This document shows positions 11,989 to 24,109 of a DNA stretch of 64,000 nucleotides, piece after piece. Below the pieces are notes generated by a model. The model saw only the letters and a list, made by a program, of their open reading frames with translations, did not search any database and was not told where the DNA came from. Position numbers and translations under genes: made by a program. Numbering within the stretch: position 1 is the first letter of the stretch; each line of letters starts with the position of its first letter. The DNA comes from Litoditis marina (lineage: Eukaryota; Nematoda; Chromadorea; Rhabditida; Rhabditidae): contig OZ038435.1 of the NCBI GenBank assembly GCA_964036275.1, positions 26,703,521 to 26,767,520 of the forward strand, given 5' to 3'.

Positions 11989-14900
11989 TTATTTACAGTT
12001 CAAGTTATAGTAGAGAGTTTGATATCAGATACTATTGAAGCAGGACGGTTATGTGGACCAATTCCGTGTCAACGGTCCTTTGAACCGCAATTGAAAAATG
12101 TATTGCAGTTTAAAGGACCGAGGCGTTGGGATCGGTCCACATAATCATCCTTCTTTAAAAAAATTGCACTTTACACAACATCAAACTTACTCTGGGTTGT
12201 TTTGTTGACAATTGTTTAGAAATGAAGCGAATATAGTGAAAAAACGTGAAAAAAACGAACTTGATGGCTTCAATCATGTCGAGACCCATTTCTACCGTAT
12301 TAGCCGCGTGGTCCGGAACACTATCCGGCAGACCGGATACGCAATAGTAACAGTCGCCCAGAATCTGAAAAGTTAAATGGTATAACAATAAAAACTAAGA
12401 ATTCCAAATGAGAAGACAACAATATATTTCCAAACTCATATTAGATGGGGAAAAACCATACGGTTATGATGAACTGAGAATAAACCGTAGTCTTAACTTC
12501 TGGTGAAATAGACCCATAAAATTATCACGCGTGCCACGTGAACGAATGTTGAACAGATTTCGCAGCAACTACTGATCATAGCAAGACTACCTAAGTATAG
12601 ACCTTCGACAAAAACATAAAATTACTGCAGAGACAATGGGGGAAGAGGAGGGTGCAGACTGTGAGAGAGGGTGGAAGATTGACCTTGATTCGCATGCAGT
12701 TGTGCTGATTGGCGAGGGCATCGAACCTGGCGAACAGTTCGTTCAGCATGAGCACCAGCTCCTCGGCGGTGTACTCCGAGGCCAGGTTCGTGAAGCCACA
12801 GATGTCAGCGAACAGGATGCTGAACAACTTTGGTGAGAAATTTTTTCGTGTGTACTACGGTCCCGCAAATAGAAAAAAAATGGGAAATCTGAGTAATTTG
12901 TTCCCTTTGCCGCTTTGCCCTTCTGTAATCAGTCACGTCGTGAAATGAGAGTGTGAACTAGAAAATAGAAAAAGACATGCTACCACGTGATACACGTAAA
13001 TCACATTCGAACGTGGCATTGTATCCACGTTGTCTCATATTTTTCTTTGTTTCCAGAGACTCTCACACTTTTCACTATAATCAAAGAAACAAGATCAATG
13101 TTAGAGCCGAATATCTCAAACCTGATGTTCTCGTGCTTCCTAATGTAAATCTTGTGAAAAAGACGATCCTTCTCTCTTCCTTCCATATCTCGTTTGACCT
13201 GCAAACTTATTTTACGTATTGTTCGAATTATGAAAAACGACAGCAACTAGCATTACTAATCATTCATGGAATCAATAGACACGCATGTAGTAGATACTAT
13301 TTTATTAGATGTTTTTTGATATATGTCGAATGTGTATTCCACGTGCGTCATGGTTTGTGGTTGGTAACTGGAATCCTCAGAAACAGGGCTGACCAAATAT
13401 ATTTCATACTGTGTTTTTATGATACAGAAAGAGTTTATTAATACCTCATATGCTATATGTTTTGGTAGAACAGAGAGTAGAATCTTTTCTTGTTTATCCA
13501 ACTCTCGAACCAACATCATTCTTGTTTCAACACACTTTCTGAAAAGAAACCAAATGTTTCTGAAGGATACAAGCATTTCCGAAGCCGTGCTCAATTTTTA
13601 TTCATTTGGCAAGTGAGCTTTGAAAATTGCCTGATGGGTCGCTCGATCGAATCTTACTACTCACAGTATCGCCATCGTCACAGAACTAAAGGAGGACGAT
13701 TATGTGGTCCAATCGCAACGGTTCAGTCCTTTAAACTGCAATACATTTTTTCAATTGCAGTTTAAAGGACCGATGACACGGGATTGGTCCACATAATCGT
13801 CCTGTTGTAAACCGTGAGCTAACAGTATGCTGTTCGACAATAGCACAGTCACGCGAAACATTTCAAACACAGCACAACTCAGAAGCGTGCGATGACATAG
13901 TACATGATTCCTCATTAGAACTTTACGTGACTATTCAATTCACTTCTAGTATACATCTCTTTTTGTTTTGATCCGTACAAACAATCTTATCAGAAAATAC
14001 ATCAATGAATAGCTCTAGTAGTACACATGCAAACATCTGCGCACAAGAATAAATGTAACAATAGTGTTTTTGAAATGCAAATAACTATATAAGACCGAGT
14101 TCATCAACAGTAAATAAACTCAAAGTTTTGCGTACAAGAACCCTGAACTGCATTTCCACTAATTTTTTTACCTGGTTTCTCGAAACGTCTTCCGCTGAAC
14201 CAATTCAGTTGGATAGTATACGAAAAAGCCAACAATATTGATTCCCAGGAACAGCAGAGCGTCAGATATCAACTGAAAAAGATGAAGAACATTTTCTGCA
14301 AGTAAATGGATGAGGTCAAGATTCATGTTTTGGATTTCTAATATCAGGTTATGTGAGCGAAATTTGGGTTCAGTTTTTGTTTCATCGAGAATTCACAACA
14401 AATAACCAAGTATAGCTCAGGTTCTCGATGAACGTAGTTAGATTTTTTCTAGAAATGTAGTTTGATCACCTACACTTTGTAGTTCGTTGACATGAACTAC
14501 TTGTATGCCGAGCCCGACGGCAGTTATGACAGCCGCGGCGATCATCTGAAAGACCCACGTCATATTATACTAGAAGTAAATTGAATTATCACGTAAGGTT
14601 AGCATTCTAATAAGGCATTGTCCACTTTGTCATGGCACGTTTCTGAGTTCTGCTGTGTTCAACAGTTTCACGTGACTGTGGGATTGACTAACATTATAAT
14701 GTTATTTAAAACTACTCTCTAATATTCATCGCACCAAACTATATTAATGGTTAGAGCATCAAAAACCAGTATTTTATATAGGAATCACTCAAGGCAGATG
14801 GTTCAATGACCGCAGTACACCTCTTTTTATATATTTTTTCGGCTCTCAGTCGGATGAAAGCTGCCATGAGGTGTTATTTATGAGTATTCAACGACTGAGG

Positions 14901-16397
14901 AGCCAGACTGCAACTCAAGGTTGTCCTTCCAAGAACAAGTGATTAACAGAACATTCAGTAGCGCTTTTGAAAACACGAATTTGATTTTCGAATAACAAGT
15001 TTCGAAAAGTTGTAACAAAAGCTCAAAACTCACGGTGGGTAACAACGGAATAGGTAGAAGAGTATAACATAGAAAAATTATCAGAATAGTCAGTGAAGCG
15101 TGCAGAATGAACGGTGCACTGATTAATAGAATCTGAAAAAACGCATTCAGAAACAGTTTCTCAATAGTTTCATATTTCCTAATTCGTTACAGAATATCTT
15201 TAGTAAATTAAATGATTGATATTTGTGAATAAATATTGAAAAACACTTACCATAGAACATACAATAACTACGGCAGATAGAACCTGTGCATTGCCTTTAT
15301 AAAATATGGCTATCCCCAGAACAGTCATCTGAAAAAGCAAACAAATGCGTTACAGTAGTAAAATAATATTACATCAAAATATTTTCAAATAAGGTGCTTT
15401 TTAGATTTGAGAACTTTACTAGCTTCAGACCTATTGAGTTTATTCGAGTCCACGACGAAACTGGATACAAGAATAGATAACAAGTTGTGTGTAGTATAGT
15501 ATGTTAGTATGGCAAAACTTATATAAGTTTAATTAGGGTATTTTTCGGTAGAAAAACATTGTAGAGGGTGTTTCACTCAGTGTGAAATCGGACAAAAAGG
15601 GTTGAAATTTGCAACTTAGAATAGAGAAAATTTACATATATCTATCTCAAGTTCAGTTTTACAGAAGAAATAAATGATAAATGAACTTACATCAATCATA
15701 ATGAGAACAGCAAACAGCAGCCAATTGTTGAGGAGGGCCATGACTATGGTCTGCGTGAAACAGAGGGAAAATAAGAAGAGAAGCGCGAACTGGAATCAAA
15801 TTCATTTTAGGAGTTAGAGAACAACAATGAGTATACTGTTGGTCAAATGTACAGTCACGTGAAACATGTTAAACACAACAAAAATCGGTGCACAATTCCT
15901 CATCAGAATGTTTTACGTGACTATTCAATTTTCTTCGAGTATATTGCGGTCACGCTGTATGGATTTTGATTTCTGCGAAAATAGAACGTTCCAAAGTTTC
16001 AAAAATGTCAGAAATGAAGCAATTGTCGCACAGTTACCTGGACAGCTATATATAATCGAGAGCGTTGAAAGCAATTCACATGTTTATTCACGTATTCACG
16101 TGACTGTTCACGTGAAACGTGGCTCTCCCGTTCCCGTTTCCTACCTGCATTCTACCGGCATTGATATGTTCGAAGTAGACTGGGTATAGACTGTCCTCTC
16201 GACACGCCTCCAGGGCAAGGGATTCTTCATCTTCCAGGTCATCCAACGCTTCTAACAATTCTTGACTGGAAGGTTAGTTGTAAGCTATAACGTATCTAAC
16301 GTAAATCACGGTTTTCGCTTCACGAGAGAGTTGAAGTTATAGTTTGATCAGATCGAATGTGAATGCAATGCCATCAAACTACAAACATAATATAACG

Positions 16398-16605
16398 TTT
16401 AGAACTACCAGGCGCGGCAGCAATCTCTCACAAACCTCATGAGATACCTGGTGAGCAATATCTCACCAAATTCTCATGAGATTATATCGATTGCTATGCT
16501 ACAACATTGGGAGTTCAAGAACTCATGAGGTGTTGATGAGATTCTCATGAGAAAGTCATATGAACTTCTCTTGAAGTTGGATAGATTGCTACGCCGTCAG
16601 GTCTG
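16398..16605. repeat. CTCATGAG foldback MITE, right edge of block A
   Basis: Outer ends read CAGGCGCGGCAGCAATC and GATTGCTACGCCGTCAG, with many CTCATGAGAT-type words inside. The paralogue in block B is 48533-48730. In both blocks it is followed by GTCTGTTAA, after which the two sequences are unrelated. Confidence 0.8.
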
Positions 16606-17080
16606 TTAAAGGGACCGTACCTCTGTAATGTGCAATGTAGGTGATTTTTGAAATATGAAAAAAAGTCATTTATTCTGCTTTGAGATAAAAGTTTATACCT
16701 CACGTACAGAGAGTTTAAAAAACCACATTATTACGAAGCAAAACAGAAGCGAACAGGATTTGGGTTACTGTAATGCAGCTATCCTTAAACTATCACTGCT
16801 TTGTAGTTTTCATGATACTTACAAATCTTTTTCCACAGATTTCAAATTGGTAATTTTGGCCATGTTTTGAATATGGTTTTGTAATTTTGTGGACATTTTG
16901 AAAATTTTGTACGTAGGTGAACTCGGCGGTGTATGTACGTGCGCGTGGTCGCGCCGCATTTTCGAGAGCACGGAGCGAGACAGAAAGTTGACACCTATAT
17001 GAATGATTTTGGTTTTTCAATGTGAACAATATCGACTAATCAGCTCGAACCTCCAAATTAAAGAGGAACGGTCCCTTTAA
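16606..17080. mobile_element. TTAA-flanked MITE (piggyBac-like ends)
   Basis: A 475-bp element bounded by TTAA on both sides, with terminal inverted repeats AGGGACCGTACCTCT and AGAGGAACGGTCCCT. TTAA target duplication with a CCCT-type terminus is the hallmark of piggyBac-class elements. No transposase is present; the minus-strand ORF inside (16793-17029) resembles nothing recognised. It sits on the right edge of duplicated block A, between the cyclase pseudogene and the NIDO gene. Confidence 0.7.
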
Positions 17081-17213
17081 AGTACGTGAACGGAAATAAG
17101 TTTACAGCATTACCCATATTGAAAACTTTCTGTGATTACAAACAGAGAAACAATATTAAGTACGGAAACAGGCTGATTTGTTCATTATCCATTCAATACT
17201 GTTGATGACTCAC

Positions 17214-20200
17214 AAGTGCCTCCCGTCTTGTTGCTGCAGCCGGCGGGTCGAACAATGTCATCTACGCGGTGGAAGTATCTGAAACACCGGAAGTAGATCA
17301 AGAAGACTGGTTACGGGAGACGCGATGGTAATTAACTACATGTATCACTTCATATTGTTTTCAATTGTTTTTTTTTCACGTTTTGCACGTAAAAGAGGTA
17401 GACTTCGACAAAATTATTGGTTCACAAAACAGTTTTACGAACGCTGCTTCTCCCAAACTTGAATTAGAAGCTTCGGCTCTGTTGTACTCACCGAATCGTC
17501 TCAACTAAAACTTTAGGATACGTTCAAAACTGGTCCATACCTTCCTCTGGCCACATGGGGTACGGAGGATCGCTGCGCGAGAGACGACGGTTGTAGTTTG
17601 GTGATCTCATTCAGGTCGACTTGCACGGAACCGGTGTGATTTCCACCGTTGAAAATGGCCTGAAATTGAGATATACGAAGGTTCCTGGTAATTTTCGTAG
17701 TTTGGTACGCTTTGGTTTGCTGCTCATGATATTCATGGCCGTTACAGTCCAAATGTACATCATAACATGTCTTGAAGCAAGCTTAGACAGGGTATGTGAG
17801 AGCCTAGACCGGTGTGTTTGCAATTTTATCCCGTTGATTTTCAGGAAATGTTTGTACATTCTGGTTCGTATCGAGATCAAAATATAGCGAAAATTTTGTC
17901 ACTTCGTATACATGTCTTTTCGGACATATTAGACGGTTTTGATTACATCTCTTACTAAGCACATTAACTTAATCATACCACCATCCAAAAGTCCTAGTGG
18001 CACAATTATGTTTTGTTCAAACGAAATAAGCTAATATGAGAAATGATTTTTATATTATACCTGACACTTTCCTGTCCGCGAGTTTCCATTTAGATCGGCC
18101 GCGTCGAAACCGAGCTTCTTGTAGTTGATCATCGTGTATGATTGAAGGCCCTGGAAGAAAATCATCGAGTCATGCACTCTTCCGATATTATAAGATGGAG
18201 TTCAAACTAAAGACTACATTAGCACCACATCAAGAACGAACATATATCGATTTCCGTTCCAACCAGACGATACCTATACTCTCTATACGCACGTATGCAT
18301 GATCTAGGTTGTTACATGGAAACTTAGCAACATAATTTAGAAACTCATTTCATTAACATTATATAACGGCCCACATTTTTCACGTTCAGTCTTCGGTCGC
18401 ATCTGTTTATATAATGTTTTGAAATGAGTTTTTAATTTTTGTTGCTCAAGTTTCCATGTAACAACTCAGATCAGACATACGAAGCACGTATAGAGAATAT
18501 GTATCAAGTGTCACGCAAAAGTGATCATAACAAGTTTTACGTGCCCTTTTTCACAAGTAACTACCTGAGCATCAGTCATCCATACTAGTTGATAGGTAGA
18601 TAGACCCTGTTCACTTCCTATGTTGGGTCTCATATTCTTCCAGGTGACCACCAGAGCTGCCTCGGCCCGGAACGTAGATGCTCCAGCTACTCCTTCTGAA
18701 AAGGAATCAGGGTGCAGGCCAGGTATACGAGGATCAAGGATAGTTTTCGAATTTAACAAAACATTTGTACGGAAACACTGGAAGTACCATGAGTAATTGA
18801 AAAATTTATGTTTCAGTCAGATTACAATTATGTTCCAGTGATTTATTCAACAAACGTTAACTATTGGGGGTTTATGCTGTTCAAACTCCGGCGTTCTTCA
18901 GAAAATGCATATTCACGTGATACGTGTCAAACACATGTAAAACACCTGAATACTTTTCAACTGACGATAAAGAAGTGCAGCTGATGCCGGTTCACGTTCT
19001 ACGACAGTGTTATTTAGTTGTAATATAGAATTAAACGTACGCATGAGTGCCCTCTGCATAGCGTCCAGGAACGTGTCGGACTGGTCGTCACATTTGAAGT
19101 AACTCGGCTTCCCCACACAACCCAATCGTTCGCCATTGAAGGAAGGGGCTGGAAGTAATGATATACCAAGAATAATAACGACTAGTGTCTGTTTAGGTGT
19201 GGTTTGCTCGTCTGAGTTGTAGTTTGGTCTAGATACATAATATTTGCATGATGAATTGATCTTGGTCTCTATGTAATGTGAACACTCACGTTTCTGCTGC
19301 ACATTGTTCCGTCGTACTTCGAGACGGTAGTATATCTGAGAATCGGCGCCTTGACCACTTTGGATACGTTGTCTGTAGAATAGTCGATATTCGTGAGTGA
19401 AAAGCAATTTCAACAAATCATGTTCTCAATGTTGAACAAGTGAAACGTTCGAATTAGGTTCTTCTACTACAACCTGGATAGAGAACAGACAACTGTCAGA
19501 TCGATATTCCACATATTCTATTTGGGAAAATCTCAAGTGGTCAATTTCATATTTAACTTGTTTTAAATCAATAGTGTTCCTCACTTGCATAGATATGGCG
19601 CAATGATGCCCGGATCACTCTGGGTGGGCCAATCGGCATCCAGACCCACTTTCAGAGTGGAAGAGTCGTCGGAGAAGTAGGCAAAACTGATGAAGCCGTT
19701 GGTGGAAATCTGAACAAACTTCTATTCACACTAAAAATCAGTGAAATAGAACAACAATGTAAATTACAATGAAAGGAGAGAACACTGCGAAGGATTGACT
19801 TCACCACATGTTATTCTAAAATTTCCCATTCTCTGGTTTAATGAAACATTTTTCGTTATTTCGTAGTCAGTTTCAACTTCTCGGCTACGTTTCGATAAGC
19901 TCAAAGTGGTGCATACTAAATTATCTCTGTGAGTCAGTATTTTCATCTAGATACACAATTTACGAGTACGGACCGAAAAGCAATGGTAACAAACTATAGT
20001 CTGTTTCACCAATCGATGTACTCCTACAGTAATCCGTCAATGATACAAGGGGGTGTTTTCTAATGAAAAAGTCATTACTTTGGTTTGAAATTCTCAGAGT
20101 CAGTAGTAGTAAACATGCAGAAGACACTATCAACATTTCGAGAACTTCTGATTACGCTAATATACCAAACTTTGACCTGGAAGAGGTAGCAGATTACTGT

Positions 20201-21135
20201 AGAGGGTTATAAGTGGGTGGAACAAACTATACACACATAGCAGAAAAACATGAAACAAAGCGATGTGGGTTCGCACATTATCGATTTATCATTGGGCAAC
20301 ACACGTTTGTATAAGTTTGTTTCAGAAAGAGAGAACCCTATAGTTCTCAATCGTCTTCTTGACATGAGGGTTAGGTATCGGTGTTTTGGGTTTTTGCAAT
20401 AGTTCCCCGTTTTCGCGATGTTTGTTTTCACACTATCAAGTTATCATTTCGAATTGCTGCCGGCCCAAGATAGCAAACAATCTCGGTCGCCATCAATCGA
20501 TAATATGCCGTTGGCCATGAATCAGAGTTGAGTGGGAAGATGAGTAAATAGCTGGGTTTTGAAATGTTACCCCACTGGGGCTTAGTCATGGTAAGGTAAG
20601 GAAAAGGTGATGGGGTGGTTATGGTTCTTTTCGGGTATCGCAGTGAAACGTTGAGTTAAGTTAACGTCTGACATACGCAGAATGATCATGAGCAAATGGG
20701 CGATCCCAAACTTCTTGGTTTCCATACGTTTTCAAATTTACTTTTCAAATATATTACATTAAATGCTGAGCAAAAATTGGCTGAACTGATTGAGATGCAA
20801 ATTATAGGGTCTAGTTTGTAGTCTTCTCACCATCGTGTAATTGTACCTCCCCCCATAAAAGGGGAAGAAGTTGTGAAGTCGAATTTGCAGTCCATTCTGT
20901 CGTTGATTATCGGTGATCCTGCTGTCTCCAGCAATATTTCCATATCGAACCAAACTGTCTGAAATCACATTATTGAATATTTAATAAACACAAACTACAA
21001 GACCTGCAAAAGACTCAACATATGGAGATCGTCTGAAGCTGAATTTCAAGTTATCGATGAATAACACACTGTAATCTCTTTGTTCTGCTGTGTGCTCTAA
21101 ACGCCCTCATGAAGGAGAATGAGAATGCTCCGTTA

Positions 21136-21220
<85 letters not shown>

Positions 21221-21958
21221 AAACCAAGTCGCTGTTCCGTGGAAAAATCTACTAAAATATCTGGTTCGCGAAGTTCTGTGCTCGGAATGAATCACGATGA
21301 AGTATCAATATCATTTCGGAAGTTTACGTTTTGGTTTGGAGATAGCAAATATCGAAAAAAAAAACGGCTGTTGCACCTCAAGTGTCGCGAAAAGACAAAC
21401 AGAATTTCGTTGATTCATTTTTTCATAACTAGTAGGATACCTAACTTTAACTCTAACTAACTGATGTACCGTCTTCAAACTTGTTATTATTCAATGCGAC
21501 ACGTTTCAAATTATTGATCATGCGAAAAATGTAAAGTACACCACAGTCATCGGAAGGAGATCACACTTTCAACGTAAATTGTAGCTACAAAAGAACACTT
21601 TTCTGATAAAGTGATACCAAACTATCAATATAACTATTCGAGTGAATTGATGGTTTTTTTCTATATAGAAACTTGTATCAGGTTGATGAACGTGAATTTA
21701 GGTTTAACACGTTTCTCTACTATGTTTCTTTCAAGTTTTATATCTTTGATGTTTGATTAGCGTTTTTCCCAATAACTTACCGTCATACTGAGCGATTGTG
21801 TTGAATCCAGAAGTGTCGGAAAATTGTTGAACGGGACTCTGTGGTTGTGGTTGGAAAAAGTCCTGATTGGGCGGAAATTGTTGGATTTGCGCCAACACAG
21901 AAGATATGCAAATTAGCTGGAATGCTGCCAAAAACCGTATTCGCACGTTGGGCCGCAT
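17214..21958 (-). CDS. Mesh-like secreted NIDO-domain protein, 5' part
   Basis: Nine exons with consistent phase: 21781-21958, 20831-20958, 19585-19709, 19290-19372, 19041-19148, 18565-18695, 18061-18150, 17541-17659, 17214-17278, giving 342 codons without a stop. Residues 1-23 (MRPNVRIRFLAAF...SSVLA) are a signal peptide, followed by a Gln/Pro-rich segment. Residues ~60-342 match the nidogen (NIDO) region: FFPFYGGRYNYTM, STNGFISF, DWPTQSDPGIIAPY, FRAEAALVVTWKN, TYQLVWMTD, GFDAADLNG and RYFHRVDDIVRPAGCSNKT. The order and spacing fit Mesh-type proteins, including the C. elegans K03H1.5 class: large membrane or matrix proteins of epithelia with AMOP, VWD and sushi modules after NIDO. None of those later modules is visible here. 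After the last donor (GGCACTT then GTGAGT) come 130 bp, a MITE and the cyclase pseudogene. The gene is either truncated by the rearrangement or continues beyond position 1 across it. Confidence 0.82.
21139..21221. repeat. (GA)n microsatellite in NIDO gene intron 1
   Basis: Nearly pure GA dinucleotide tract of about 80 bp between exons 1 and 2 of the NIDO gene. Confidence 0.97.
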
Positions 21959-22597
21959 ATTGAATACGGAATACACGGAGTGATTCAGTTTTGGAAGGGG
22001 GAGCGAGAGATAAGAGACGAGCGATGAGTCAGTGGGCGAGAGAGCGTGGAGACGGCGGAGGGAGCAGAGACTGAAGATGATCTGCGCTTGTATACGGATA
22101 CTATACACGATGACTGCTCGACTCTAATTGAAACTAGGTTTTCAAGGGGGAGGGAAATCGGCTTTGAAGGCAACTTATTGAAGATTTCCAGTTAGATGTT
22201 TTAGATTCCCAGTTAGGTGTTTTGGTCTTACATCGGGATTAGCTATAGCTATACGGTAGCGGCTGGCGCACGTACTTCACGTGAGATTCTCTGCTTAGGC
22301 ATACACGTAAAGAATTACTGAACTGATATTCCAGTGGTATACGAGGAGCTAGCGGTATTTGATTAGCTGCCAGCAGCTGAGAAAATGTGTAGCCTAGGAG
22401 CTAGCCTCGCGCTGAAACCCGTACCTTACGTAAGTAACCGTGCTTTCCGCCTTGGATTTCGCAAGAGACCTAACAGTTTCAATCGTTTAGAGCATATTTG
22501 TGACAATCATTGAAACTCGTGTTTCCAACGGTTACTCCACACATATTATTGATCACATTCAGACTAACATTCCTGTCAGACAAAACTAGATCAAATA

Positions 22598-22603
22598 TTT
22601 ATT
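22598..22603 (-). promoter_or_regulatory. Candidate poly(A) signal
   Basis: TTTATT on plus reads AATAAA on minus, about 18 nt beyond the stop codon of the candidate terminal exon 22621-22670. Such a short 3' UTR would be unusual but not impossible for a nematode gene. Confidence 0.35.
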
Positions 22604-22620
22604 GAATAGAGATGCGACGT

Positions 22621-22670
22621 CTAGGGACGAGTGCTGGACTCTTGCACCCACTTCTGGATGAACAGTTTCT
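22621..22670 (-). CDS. Candidate terminal exon, S28 carboxypeptidase
   Basis: After an acceptor ending ATACAAATAG the frame reads KLFIQKWVQESSTRP then TAG. S28 proteins typically end with a short amphipathic helix of this type (xxEKxxIxxWI), after the His-containing motif found here at 30821-30959. The phase needs one upstream base, whereas exon 30821-30959 ends in phase 0. A short intermediate exon is therefore required and was not found. The acceptor sequence lies in the end of a foldback repeat (22673-23275). If correct, the intron region of about 8 kb also contains the genes at 24110-26276 and 26975-27509 on the same strand. Confidence 0.35.
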
Positions 22671-22672
22671 CT

Positions 22673-23275
22673 ATTTGTATAAAAAAACGAATGTAAAGTG
22701 AAAAACGATTAGCTGTTGAGATTGAACTGCATGGAATGTAGAAAAGGAGGTCAATAACTCAAGAGGGAAATGAAAAATCTAATCTCGCAATTTTCATGAG
22801 TCAAAAAACATTTTGGTTTTCTACTGAGAACGAACTTGCAGCAAACAAACATTAGTTGAAAAGTCCGAATATGATAATTTCTCACCACTGTTAATTGATT
22901 CGAAACTGTTAACAGAACACAATTTATACTAGTGAATTGAATACTTACGTGAAGTTAGCATTCTAATGAGGAATGGTGCACTTTGTCTTTCTCTTCACGT
23001 TTGTGAGTTCTGCTATGTTTAACATGTTTCACGTGACTGTGCGATTGTTTGACAGTATAGCTAATTTTTGTTTCAGATAGGTTTTTAGTGTTAGCGGAAT
23101 GTTCTCAAAGGCTGAGCACATATTTTCTGATTTAGTTTGTCAGGATGATCATGAAAATTGCGAGATTAGATTTTTCATTTCCCTCTTGAGTTATTGACCT
23201 CCTTTTCTACATTCCATGCGGTTCAATCTCAAAAGCTAATCGTTTTTTCACTTTACATTCGTTTTTTATACAAAT
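22673..23275. repeat. Large foldback element with TTTGTATAAAAAAACG ends
   Basis: Left arm 22673-22805 and right arm about 23143-23275 are inverted copies: TTGTATAAAAAAACGAATG outward, GCGAGATTAGATTTTT inward. The roughly 340-bp centre contains a CACGTGA MITE (22926-23058). A second member occupies 27786-28311 and its right arm is interrupted by a nested insertion. A third, shorter one is 29112-29440. Confidence 0.85.
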
Positions 23276-24109
23276 TGACCTCTTTTTCTAAATTTCCGAA
23301 GGAAATAATGAATTAATAGATATGAAATGAAGACATCTATTCAATTATTGCTTTTTGAAAGTTTATTCAACTCAACAAAAAAACTGGAGTTGTGGTGCGA
23401 TCTGGTGTCTGGTTTCACTATGTTTGAAAGGTGGCGGAAACTATGATTCTCACCATTCTCACTGAGAATTGGGCACTGTGCCAATGAATTTCCCGATTAG
23501 CTGTTCACTACCTTGCCATTTTTTAAAACAATACAACATTTTGTATGCAGTTTTTCGTCCTTAAAGCTAAAAGCTAAAAAAGATATTTGCCGGTGTCACT
23601 ACAACACGTGAAAGGCAGAACTTCTTTGGTTGCCCCAAGGAATAATAATTCGAAAATCTTGGCACAATGCGATGCGAACAAACCGCAGTTCTAGCTCAGA
23701 AACATTTGCGTCATTTTTTTTCTGCGATTGACAAATTACAAAAGAGAGAGCGAGAAGATCAATGGGACCGCAGACAGACTGAGACAGTCTGCGTCTCTCT
23801 GACCTGCACACGGCCGCTACAAAAGTGGCTTGTTCATTAGCAGGGAAATGTCTGTAATGTAACGAACTACAGTTGTTGATGTTGAGATACAGAAGAGAAT
23901 ACTGGAAGACAGCGAGAAAAAGAGACTGAGGGAGAGAAGAGGGAGAATGTAAGAGAAGACAAGAAAAGAAGAGGAAACCGCGAGAAGTAGAGACAGCGAG
24001 CGGAATCTCGCAAACCTAATATTCCGAAAAATGATAATATGAACCAAACACAGCGCAGCTACACAATACTTCATGAGATAATACAAAACCGGCATTTTGA
24101 TCTACAATC

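Noticed and set aside
12977..13441. 154-codon plus-strand ORF
   Set aside because: It is antisense to cyclase exons 13122-13198 and its flanking introns. Its counterpart in block B (45095-45586) is open only because the copies are similar. No family resemblance.
16793..17029. Minus-strand ORF inside the TTAA element as a transposase or NIDO exon
   Set aside because: Too short, no DDE-type motif, no splice phase fit to exon 17214-17278, and it lies within the MITE.
18913..19416. 167-codon minus-strand ORF
   Set aside because: It reads through the real NIDO exons 19041-19148 and 19290-19372 and the introns between and after them. Phase with exon 18565-18695 requires the donor at 19040, not the long frame.
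20207..20431. Minus-strand ORF between NIDO exons as an extra exon
   Set aside because: Exon 20831-20958 already joins 19585-19709 in phase with continuous domain sequence, so nothing is missing there.
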